From: Fischerella sp.
Lineage (GTDB): Bacteria > Cyanobacteriota > Cyanobacteriia > Cyanobacteriales > Nostocaceae
Direction: 5' to 3'
Length of the DNA stretch: 6,113 nt
Assembly (NCBI GenBank): GCA_026419705.1
Contig: JANZYY010000317.1
Span: 1 to 6,113 of the forward strand
In this document: piece by piece, positions 1 through 5,255 of the stretch
Numbering within the stretch: position 1 is the first letter of the stretch
Layout: each line of letters opens with the position of its first letter
Notes under the pieces: generated by a model
The model's database searches: none
What the model was told of the DNA's origin: nothing
Seen by the model: the letters and a program-made list of their open reading frames with translations, nothing else
Position numbers and translations under genes: made by a program

Positions 1-80
1 GCTGACCGCAGGGTACGACTGACGTAGACGCCCCTTGTGGGCGGCTTCTCGTAGAGTAGGGCTGACCGTAAGGGTAGGAT
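1..80. repeat. Palindromic dispersed-type repeat flanked by near-direct repeats
   Basis: GCTGACCG occurs at 1-8 and again at 61-68, each followed by a similar tract (CAGGGTA and TAAGGGTA), so a 60-bp unit starts to repeat. Between the copies is a hairpin: CGCCC at 29-33 pairs with GGGCG at 39-43 around a 5-base loop. It is followed by CTTCTCGTAGAGTAG (45-59), a string type I recognise from dispersed short repeats in Nostoc-like genomes. The repeat-family assignment is from memory and not searched. No coding potential is seen, and the element may extend left of the window. Confidence 0.45.
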
Positions 81-180
81 GCAAAGAATGAAGGAAAACA
101 AGAGGAATTGAAAATAAAAAATTGACCGATCAAAACTTTTGCGATCAACCACTAGTGGTCTGTGTCATTAATTATGAGAG

Positions 181-236
181 GTTTGTAGTCAGGGATTTAT
201 CGCTCCATTTTAAAGGCTAAAGCCCTGACCGCGAAC
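181..236. repeat. Inner imperfect inverted repeat (long hairpin)
   Basis: Bases 181-194 pair with 223-236 with one A/C mismatch and two G-T pairs; the inner seven pairs are perfect. Four further pairs (TTTA 196-199 with TAAA 218-221) follow one mismatch, leaving an 18-base loop. The GTTTGTAGT...GCGAAC ends and the inner AAAGGCTAAAGCCCTGA text resemble an abundant cyanobacterial dispersed palindrome. That family membership is from memory and untested. Confidence 0.5.
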
Positions 237-246
237 TTTCACAAGT

Positions 247-276
247 CATCAAAACTAATGACATCAAAACTAATGA
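247..276. repeat. 15-bp tandem duplication
   Basis: CATCAAAACTAATGA is present twice in perfect tandem (247-261 and 262-276), followed by a partial third CAT. There are only two full copies and no spacers, so this is not a CRISPR. It probably arose by slippage within the right arm of the surrounding inverted repeat. Confidence 0.7.
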
Positions 277-291
277 CATGAACCACTGGTT

Positions 292-553
292 CTCACCTCT
301 GTGTGCTACCTTTGAAGGGTGGTAACAGGGGTGGTGGGCTGCTCTGCTGCAGCCTCCAGTGCAAGATGTGAATTTTTACATTCATCTCGGTCATTGCTAT
401 AACGCCTGATAGTGGCGTGACCAGTCTAAAATTTGGTGTTGCTGATTTCATGTATGCAAGATTTGCGTTCTGCCAAAAGCTTTGACCAGACACGTACGCC
501 GCTGGCGTGCGGGCAAGTTAACTTTGTGTCCCTACTCAATCTTGGTAAAGCTC
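292..553. other. Intergenic spacer without a convincing gene
   Basis: This is the downstream flank of the minus-strand RTX gene. A 66-codon minus-strand ORF (293-493) crosses it, but it has a low-complexity Pro-rich end (SSPPPLLPPFKG) and no family resemblance I recognise, so I do not call it a gene. I see no tRNA, and no hairpin followed by a T-run on the minus strand that would serve as a standard terminator for the RTX gene. Confidence 0.5.
493..511. repeat. GC-rich hairpin just downstream of the RTX gene
   Basis: CGTACGCC (493-500) pairs with GGCGTGCG (504-511): eight pairs including one G-T, with a 3-base loop. It lies about 43 bases past the stop codon of the minus-strand gene. It could stabilise or end that transcript, but no U-run follows on the minus strand, so a canonical intrinsic terminator is not supported. 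It may simply be another dispersed palindrome. Confidence 0.4.
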
Positions 554-2551
554 CTATAAAACGAAATTACTCTCAGTCAAGCTATTAGCTGTAATGTTTT
601 TCAGCTTCAAAAGCTCCTGAAAATTATTGCGGTTGAGGCTACCATCTACGTCAATTTTCACAACTGTATCAGAGCCAACTTGCTTTAGTTGTACGTGTTC
701 CTGGAAAGATTTGCGGCTGGAAGATGTAGATCCATTCAAAACTTTGCTGATGTCAATTACGTCTTTTGTTGGTTCAAAATAGAAGATGGTATCACCCCTT
801 TCCGAAAAGTTTTGGTAAGAAAATTTGTCCCTACCTGCTCCACCAATCAAGACATCCCTACCGTTACCACCAAATAGGACATCATCACCATTGCCAGCAC
901 TTAGGAAATCACTGCCATTACCACCAAGCAGAACATCATTTCCTTTCTCAGCATTGAGAGTATCGCTACCGTTGTCACCAATGAGTTTATCGTTGCTTTC
1001 ACTGCCTTTGAGGTTGTCATTGCGTTTACTACCCCTAACGATTGAAACACCCATGACATTGCTGTTGGAATTGGGGTTGGACTGATTTTGCCCGGAAGAT
1101 GTGCTGGAAACCATCTCGAAGGCTCCAGCGTCTGGTGCACGATCTCGCTCTACTCCCAGCTGATCTGTAATTGGTACACCAGTACCTTTTTTACCAGCAT
1201 TGATGGCGGGGCTATTTGATGCCAGCTTGTGTACTAAATGCCCGTTAACATTTTGTAAGTCTCCAACCAGAGGGTCTACCTTCTTACTACCGGCTACTAC
1301 TCGATTAGCTATGCGATCGTCTGACCATTCAATGTTACCGCCACCATCTTGTAATTCAAATACGACCTGCTGTTGTAACCGAGTACCTGATGTATTGTGA
1401 GCAACAATTGAGTTAGTAAGTTTTACAGGCTTATTCGGTTTTGGGAACCAAATTGCCCCACAAGCTCGTCCAGCTTCATTTTTGACAATGGTGGTATTGA
1501 CAATGTTGACGGGGGCGTCTTCGTGGCTGTTCAAAATCATTGCCCCGCCTGCATCTGTAATGGCCTTATTTCCAGAAAAGGTGCTGTTGCTGATTTCGAC
1601 TGGTCGTTGTCCGTCAGACCACAAGCCTCCACCTTGATTGTCAGCAGTATTGTTGGCAATGCTGACGTTACGAAGTGTGAGTTCGCCGTGAACTCGCAGC
1701 CCACCCCCTCGCCCCTTGAACTTACCATTTTTGGCTGAGTTGCCAATTATAGTGGTGTCTTCGACAAGCGTCTTGTCCGGGCCATAACCCCAGGACAGGA
1801 TGGCGCCGCCTTCCCCTTCGGTCTCATTTCCTTCAAAGTGACTACCACGGATGATAATCTGACCCCCCTCTGTGGAACTAGGTCCTTTCTCGTTTGCTCC
1901 ATCGACTAAGACCGCACCGCCGCCTAAATCGCCTTTTGAACTGTTGTTAAGAAAACGTGAGTTTTCTATGGTCAAACCACCCATCAGGTGATAAACCGCC
2001 CCGCCATTCACCCCTCGGTTGTTGGTGAATTCGCAGCCTTTAATAGTGAGTTCGCCACCACCATAATTAGCGATCGCCCCAGCGCTGAAGCCAGATTTTG
2101 CTGAGGTACCATCGTTGTTGTCAAAGCTGCTGTTTAGCACTGTGGCTTCAACATTGTAACCAAGACGAACGGCTCCACCAATACCAGCTTTATTGTTTTG
2201 AAAGTGACAGTTTTCTATAGTGACGGTGGTGTCGTAATCGACATTCATACCACCGCCTGTTTCAGTTGTTTTGCCATTGGCGATATTTAGGTTCTTGAAC
2301 GCAACTTTGATTTTTCTGCCTACATCAAATACTCGATTAGCATTTTCGCCGCTAATTGTTAAATTTGTTGCCCCTGCTCCATCTATGGTCAGATCCTTGA
2401 CGATCTTCAGTTCGCCACTTTTGAGTTTGATAGTTTGATTGGAGAGGCTGGAAGCAAATTTGATGGTATCTCCTGCTTCGGCAGATGCGATCGCTGCTCG
2501 TAAAGAACCTTCTCCACTATCTGCAGCAGTAGTAACTTCTATGATAGCCAT
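554..2551 (-). CDS. Secreted-type beta-helix protein with RTX calcium-binding C-terminus
   Basis: This is a 665-residue protein with no N-terminal signal peptide. Residues about 1-75 are the usual opening of this class (TTAADSGEGSLRAAI, then GDTIKF). Residues about 80-395 form a right-handed parallel beta-helix of repeating coils ending in forms such as NSTFSGNKA and NTTIVKNEA. Residues about 375-480 resemble a choice-of-anchor-Q segment (NSIVAHNTS, VDPLVGDL, SPAINAG, then DAGAFE). A Ser/Asn-rich linker (481-506) precedes eight RTX nonapeptides (507-578, e.g. GGNGSDFLS), which fold as a calcium-bound beta-roll. The tail ends in SNFVL, like type I secretion substrates. The likely fate is export to the cell surface or medium by an ABC/MFP/TolC system, none of which is encoded here. 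The ligand is unknown; carbohydrate binding or adhesion is plausible but no catalytic residues are visible. The ATG start at 2551 has only a weak upstream GGA. Confidence 0.9.
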   Translation of the reverse strand: MAIIEVTTAADSGEGSLRAAIASAEAGDTIKFASSLSNQTIKLKSGELKIVKDLTIDGAGATNLTISGENANRVFDVGRKIKVAFKNLNIANGKTTETGGGMNVDYDTTVTIENCHFQNNKAGIGGAVRLGYNVEATVLNSSFDNNDGTSAKSGFSAGAIANYGGGELTIKGCEFTNNRGVNGGAVYHLMGGLTIENSRFLNNSSKGDLGGGAVLVDGANEKGPSSTEGGQIIIRGSHFEGNETEGEGGAILSWGYGPDKTLVEDTTIIGNSAKNGKFKGRGGGLRVHGELTLRNVSIANNTADNQGGGLWSDGQRPVEISNSTFSGNKAITDAGGAMILNSHEDAPVNIVNTTIVKNEAGRACGAIWFPKPNKPVKLTNSIVAHNTSGTRLQQQVVFELQDGGGNIEWSDDRIANRVVAGSKKVDPLVGDLQNVNGHLVHKLASNSPAINAGKKGTGVPITDQLGVERDRAPDAGAFEMVSSTSSGQNQSNPNSNSNVMGVSIVRGSKRNDNLKGSESNDKLIGDNGSDTLNAEKGNDVLLGGNGSDFLSAGNGDDVLFGGNGRDVLIGGAGRDKFSYQNFSERGDTIFYFEPTKDVIDISKVLNGSTSSSRKSFQEHVQLKQVGSDTVVKIDVDGSLNRNNFQELLKLKNITANSLTESNFVL
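818..1033 (-). repeat. RTX nonapeptide repeat block (8 x 9 residues)
   Basis: Residues 507-578 of the preceding gene divide without gaps into eight nine-residue units of the form GGxGxDxLx. The first two units are degenerate (GSKRNDNLK, GSESNDKLI) and the last five are close to consensus. The fourth begins with Ala-Glu. This block identifies the calcium-binding domain. Confidence 0.85.
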
Positions 2552-2666
2552 GCTTTGAATTCCATTAGAGACAACTTTTTCAGGTCGATATTCTGGACAG
2601 AATCCTAGTTTTGTGATTTCGAAGCGGTCGAGTCATCCTTCGAGATGATGGGATTCGTAGCACCCT

Positions 2667-2695
2667 TATTTACTTCTTCATATATTTTTTAACAA
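2667..2695 (-). promoter_or_regulatory. Weak promoter candidate for the RTX gene
   Basis: On the minus strand, TTGTTA (2690-2695) lies 17 bases before TAAATA (2667-2672), in AT-rich DNA about 115 bases before the ATG. The match to the sigma-70 consensus is partial (4/6 and 3/6), so this is only the best-placed candidate. Transcription from here would give a leader of roughly 105-110 bases containing short complementary segments (2633-2637 with 2644-2648). Confidence 0.25.
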
Positions 2696-2849
2696 AACCG
2701 GAACCATCCGTCAGTTTCTTTAACTTTTTATTACTTTACTTGTTCGGAATTCAACTACATTGTTGTGATGTTGGGCGATCGCTGCAACAATCCCATCATC
2801 TCCTGTTAGGGAAAATCTCCCCAATTAAAATACTGAAAGCCTTGACCCC

Positions 2850-2870
2850 AAAGAGCCGATCGGCATCTTT
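2850..2870. repeat. 21-bp near-perfect palindrome
   Basis: AAAGA, then the palindrome GCCGATCGGC (2855-2864), then one unpaired A and TCTTT. As RNA it would give an eight-pair stem with a one-base bulge and a GAUC loop. It lies about 208 bases past the stop of the minus-strand pentapeptide gene, with only TCTTTG after the stem on that strand, so it is at most a weak terminator. As DNA it could be a symmetric protein-binding site. The function is unknown. Confidence 0.35.
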
Positions 2871-2949
2871 GTCAGTCTCCTGGTCTCATCAATGTATGGA
2901 GATCAACTCTGGAGTGGCAAGTTCTGATTTTTATGAAGTAATTTCAAAT

Positions 2950-2980
2950 TTTACATTTAATCTTTACGCAAGTTTATATT
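2950..2980 (+). promoter_or_regulatory. Plus-strand promoter-like sequence with no intact gene
   Basis: TTTACA (2950-2955, 5/6 match to TTGACA) precedes TATATT (2975-2980, 5/6 match to TATAAT) with a rather long 19-base spacer. A purine-rich GGAAAGG (2995-3001) and an ATG (3006) follow on the same strand. The arrangement is what a real gene start looks like, but the reading frame that follows is broken. Confidence 0.3.
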
Positions 2981-3005
2981 TTGGTAAGCACCCTGGAAAG
3001 GTGAT

Positions 3006-3073
3006 ATGCTAAACGAATTGATTTCTATGTTAATAAAGCTTCAGGTAGTTATCAGGATTGGGCTGCTCAAAAG
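3006..3073 (+). pseudogene. Frameshifted, truncated gene start, faintly TIR-domain-like
   Basis: GGAAAGG (2995-3001) sits four bases before ATG at 3006. Read from that ATG the frame gives a short hydrophobic peptide that soon ends. In the next frame, from 3008, the sequence reads AKRIDFYVNKASGSYQDWAA, with no start codon and an in-frame TGA just upstream (3002-3004). Adding one base after the ATG would join the start to that frame. The pattern I-D-F-x-V-x-N-K-A followed by W-A resembles the first beta strand and helix of bacterial TIR domains (IDFFVSYNKA...WAEWIAW), though the Ser-Tyr is missing. The resemblance ends where the pentapeptide gene's stop region begins. It is a short stretch and chance similarity is possible. 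Confidence 0.25.
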
Positions 3074-3077
3074 TTAT

Positions 3078-4517
3078 TTATTCTGCTTCGGAAGCAGATT
3101 GATGTGAATATTCAGAACGCATCCAATGGGCGGGAGTTTCCAAATAGTCTGGGAGAATGGTTGTGCGATCGCCTACTGCAAATCTAATCTGCTGTGATTG
3201 CAAATTTTTGGCTCCCGTCAGGTTTGCCCCTACCAGCTTGACATCACAGAGATTTGTGCCAAACAGATCGGCTCCCATGAGATTTGTACCAGAGAGATTC
3301 GCTTCATGGAACATAGCTTTTTGCAGGTTTGTTCCCATCAGGTTCGCTCCGGAAAGATCGGCTTCTCGCAGGCTAGCTTCACAGAAGTTAGCAAAAAATA
3401 CCTCTGTGTATTCGAGTTTGGCGGCGTTCAAGTTTGCCTGTTGCAAATTAGCTCCATTTAGGTTAGCTTGGCTGAGGTTTGCACCAATTAAACCTGTAAA
3501 CTGTAAGTTGGCTTTACCAAGCTTTGCTCCTTGCAAGTTAGCAAGAAATAATTTTGCTTTCGAGAGATTAGCTACTTTTAGATTTGCTCCTTGTAAGTTT
3601 GCTTTGTATAGGTTTGCTCCTGAGAAGTTAGCAGCACGCAAACTGGTTCCAGATAAATTTGCGGACCGCAAGTTTGCTCCACAGAGGTTGGCTTTATTTA
3701 AATTTGCCCCACAGAGATTAGCTTCTTGCAGATTGCATGATTGTAAATTCGCTTCATAAAGAACTGTACCGCAAAGTTTAGCGCCTTCCAGGTCTGTCTC
3801 AAATAAATTAGCTTTCCGTAGGTCTGCTTTGATCAAGTTTGCTCCTCGCAGGTCCAGACGTTGCAAATTAGCATTTGTCAAGTCTGCTCGTCTGATATCT
3901 GTATTGCGTAAATCGAGTTTTTGATTTTTTCGGTCTTGTTGCGAGTTGCGTCTGCCAATCACTGTCAAGGCCGCTTGTACATCTGTAGGAACTTTGGTTA
4001 TTTTTGTAAGTTCCTCAACAGAGTTTTCTCGATCTATCTTGATACCAGCATTTTCTCGCACAAACGCAGTGAGGATTTCCATAATTGTCCAGTATTCTTT
4101 TGGTGAATCCTGGGCTACTTTTTCTAAAGCATAAATTGCCCCTGTCCGTGTTGCTACATCTTCATGTCCAAGTTGAGTAACTGCTGTCATCCAGCGTTCT
4201 GCAATCAACTGCTCTTGTGCTAGCTGTAAGCTTTTGATGCCAATTTCATTGCTTTTCTCAGCCGCGATCGCACTTTTTTGCATTGCTTCGGTACGTTTGG
4301 CTGCATAGAAAGCATTAACCATCACAGCTAATCCTAGAAAAAATGTGGCTGTTGTGTTTAATGCTTGATTTCTGTTAACAACTTTTTGTTCATTTGATAA
4401 TCCCTCAATTTTCGAGACAGCCAAGAAAATCATAGTCGGTGATAAACTAAACAGGAGTGCGATTGCTATCAACCAACTTTTTAATGCGTCTGTCTTCCTG
4501 CCAGACATTTCAGACAT
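3078..4517 (-). CDS. Membrane-anchored pentapeptide-repeat protein
   Basis: 479 residues from the ATG at 4517. Two hydrophobic segments (about 13-35 and 52-73) should anchor it in a membrane. A region at about 99-159 (ERWMTAVTQLGHE, GAIYALEKVAQDSPKEYW, then TAFVREN) is a conserved lead-in seen in other membrane-bound pentapeptide proteins of cyanobacteria and actinobacteria. Residues 201-435 are 47 unbroken A(N/D)Lxx-type pentapeptides, enough for nearly 12 coils of a square right-handed beta-helix. The tail (GDRTT, LPDYL, PAHW) is also typical of the family. The biochemical role is unknown; such helices usually mediate protein contacts. An upstream in-frame GTG at 4535 would add six residues, but it overlaps the GAGG at 4530-4533 that best serves as RBS for the ATG, 12 bases away. 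Transcription is probably from its own extended -10 promoter. Confidence 0.88.
   Translation of the reverse strand: MSEMSGRKTDALKSWLIAIALLFSLSPTMIFLAVSKIEGLSNEQKVVNRNQALNTTATFFLGLAVMVNAFYAAKRTEAMQKSAIAAEKSNEIGIKSLQLAQEQLIAERWMTAVTQLGHEDVATRTGAIYALEKVAQDSPKEYWTIMEILTAFVRENAGIKIDRENSVEELTKITKVPTDVQAALTVIGRRNSQQDRKNQKLDLRNTDIRRADLTNANLQRLDLRGANLIKADLRKANLFETDLEGAKLCGTVLYEANLQSCNLQEANLCGANLNKANLCGANLRSANLSGTSLRAANFSGANLYKANLQGANLKVANLSKAKLFLANLQGAKLGKANLQFTGLIGANLSQANLNGANLQQANLNAAKLEYTEVFFANFCEASLREADLSGANLMGTNLQKAMFHEANLSGTNLMGADLFGTNLCDVKLVGANLTGAKNLQSQQIRFAVGDRTTILPDYLETPAHWMRSEYSHQSASEAE
3213..3917 (-). repeat. 47 tandem pentapeptide codon units (15-bp period)
   Basis: The coding sequence repeats every 15 bases for 705 bp without a change of register. 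The central residue is Leu in nearly every unit (Phe, Ile or Val in a few), preceded mostly by Ala-Asn or Ala-Asp. Units are diverged at DNA level (GCAAATTTA, GCTAACCTA and similar variants), so the block is old and not a recent expansion. The periodicity also opens a long false ORF on the opposite strand (3157-3759). Confidence 0.9.
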
Positions 4518-4529
4518 ATTAATAGTAAT

Positions 4530-4533
4530 CCTC
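4530..4533 (-). promoter_or_regulatory. Ribosome binding site of the pentapeptide gene
   Basis: GAGG on the minus strand lies 12 bases before the ATG at 4517, and 21 before the next in-frame ATG at 4508. It is longer than ideal spacing but it favours 4517 as the start, and it makes the GTG at 4535 unlikely because that codon overlaps the site. Confidence 0.4.
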
Positions 4534-4571
4534 ACTACACAGAATTATTACGTACAAGATTGAGAGAGAAG

Positions 4572-4598
4572 AGTATACCATTTATCTCCAAATAACAA
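4572..4598 (-). promoter_or_regulatory. Extended -10 promoter for the pentapeptide gene
   Basis: On the minus strand TGGTATACT (4572-4580) gives a TGn extension plus a -10 box matching TATAAT at 5 of 6 positions. TTGTTA (4593-4598) lies 15 bases upstream as a short-spaced -35. A start near 4565 would give a leader of about 48 bases before the ATG at 4517. Confidence 0.45.
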
Positions 4599-5096
4599 TA
4601 TCTATCAAAAGGCACAATCAAGAAGATTTTGTCTGTTGATAGCTGGATATTAGTTTTGATTATGAGCACCCATGGAAGTTTGAAATCAAAAACCCCATTA
4701 AACCTCTAACAAAATTGACTTTTGTAACAGTTGGAAAAAGGCAAAAGAAAAACCAATTCCTTTTACCGGCTCCTGCAAGCAGGTTTGGGAGCTGCTAACT
4801 CCGAAAAATGAGTTGTCCTCCTTGTCTTGTGAGCGATTGAATATTTTTTTGGAAATCTCTAAATCACTCTCCTCCAGCAAGTCAATTATGAGGAATTAGA
4901 AACTGATTTGGAAATCATAGCAGGATTATTTCGCAATCAATCATGAAAAATTCTATGATTTTCCGCTATTACCGCCAATCATCCTTCCATCAGCTTCTTG
5001 CTAAAAAAACTGATTGAGGACTACTAGGGTCAGTTTTCAAACTAATGTTACGCCATTCTCGATTTTGGGAACGCCCATTATCCCCCTTAGAAAGTA

Positions 5097-5125
5097 GCAG
5101 ACGCTTACGCTGCAGGCGTTCGGCC
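5097..5125. repeat. Short GC-rich palindrome of dispersed-repeat type
   Basis: ACGCTT (5101-5106) pairs with AGGCGT (5114-5119) around a 7-base loop, within AGCAGACGCTTACGCTGCAG. It is GC-rich against AT-rich surroundings. The AGACGCTTACGC wording is typical of dispersed palindromes in Nostoc-like spacers, and the hairpin at 29-43 is of similar character. Family assignment is untested. Confidence 0.4.
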
Positions 5126-5167
5126 AGGGTAATTTCGTGTCTGGTACATTTCCGGTTAAGGGGCAGT

Positions 5168-5185
5168 TATTAGCACATATTAGCA
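5168..5185. repeat. 8-bp direct repeat with 10-bp period
   Basis: TATTAGCA occurs at 5168-5175 and 5178-5185, one helical turn apart, about 70-90 bases before the selD-type start. Spacing on one face of the helix suits a dimeric regulator, but the tract is AT-rich and also overlaps where a -10 box might lie (TATTAG), so it may be chance or promoter sequence. Confidence 0.3.
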
Positions 5186-5197
5186 ATAAATAAAAGT

Positions 5198-5235
5198 TTC
5201 TCCCGTTCTTTATTCCAATAGGGAAGATGGGAGAA
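5198..5235 (+). promoter_or_regulatory. Leader hairpin overlapping the RBS-like tract of the selD-type gene
   Basis: TTCTCCC (5198-5204) is perfectly complementary to GGGAGAA (5229-5235), and pairing continues with G-U, U-A and U-G to 5207/5226. An inner TTCC/GGAA stem (5213-5216 with 5222-5225) caps it. The only Shine-Dalgarno-like sequence before the gene, GAGAAGG (5231-5237), lies in the 3' arm. It is 18 bases from the first ATG (5256) and 27 from the second (5265), so it is poorly placed. The pairing is visible; control of translation is inference. Confidence 0.4.
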
Positions 5236-5255
5236 GGTGTAAAAACATTGCTCTG

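Larger units (their letters stand above)
147..291. repeat. Nested inverted-repeat element (MITE-like), about 145 bp
   Basis: The outer arms are about 30 bp and imperfectly complementary. The left arm (147-177) carries the perfect palindrome ACCACTAGTGGT (148-159) and TGTCATTA (163-170). The right arm carries TAATGACA (271-278) and AACCACTGGTT (281-291). Inside lies a second inverted repeat, 181-194 against 223-236, with GTCAGGG/CCCTGAC as its perfect core and TTTA/TAAA beyond one mismatch. A 15-bp tandem duplication (247-276) sits in the right arm. No transposase is encoded, so this is either a non-autonomous element or stacked dispersed palindromes. The structure is read directly; calling it mobile is inference. 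Confidence 0.5.
2552..3077. other. Spacer between the RTX and pentapeptide genes
   Basis: This 526-bp stretch has no intact gene. From left to right it holds the RTX gene's leader and promoter candidate, one GCGATCGC site (2775-2782), a palindrome (2850-2870), an AT-rich plus-strand promoter-like tract (2950-2980) and a short frameshifted gene start (from 3006). A 90-codon plus-strand ORF at 2740-3012 depends on a TTG start without an RBS and looks like nothing I know. No clear terminator for the pentapeptide gene is visible. Confidence 0.55.
4536..5255. other. Long divergent spacer before the selD-type gene
   Basis: About 720 bp separate the divergent pentapeptide and selD-type genes. The left end carries the pentapeptide promoter. 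The middle (4698-5017) has small ORFs only: a 60-codon minus-strand ORF (4698-4880) and two short plus-strand ones (to 4946 and 4943-5017), none recognised. A small hairpin lies at 4769-4792 (GCTCC/GGAGC outer, CCTG/CAGG inner) and a 9-bp inverted repeat at 4912-4920/4953-4961. The right end holds a palindromic repeat (5101-5119) and the leader of the selD-type gene. No tRNA or clear non-coding RNA is seen. Confidence 0.5.

Noticed and set aside
247..276. Possible CRISPR-type repeat
   Set aside because: Only two adjacent 15-bp copies without spacers; this is a tandem duplication.
293..493. 66-codon minus-strand ORF downstream of the RTX gene
   Set aside because: It has a low-complexity Pro-rich end, no RBS seen, and lies in a repeat-rich spacer.
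493..511. Intrinsic terminator of the RTX gene
   Set aside because: The stem is good but no U-run follows on the minus strand.
689..1738. Several 60-90 codon ORFs on both strands inside the RTX gene
   Set aside because: They are low-complexity shadows (Pro/Leu/Ser- or His-rich) of the repeat-encoding minus-strand gene.
2740..3012. 90-codon plus-strand ORF in the spacer
   Set aside because: It starts at TTG without an RBS and has no recognisable domain; a better-placed ATG start is the one at 3006.
3157..3759. 200-codon plus-strand ORF opposite the pentapeptide repeats
   Set aside because: It is the antisense of the 15-bp-periodic repeats (FAP/KFA-rich, same period), with no RBS or family resemblance; the minus-strand pentapeptide gene explains it.
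4698..4880. 60-codon minus-strand ORF
   Set aside because: It has no RBS-supported start and no family resemblance, and it lies across a hairpin (4769-4792).
4536..5255. tRNA or structured RNA in the long spacer
   Set aside because: I found no T-loop-like GGTTCRANYCC block or cloverleaf arrangement on either strand.
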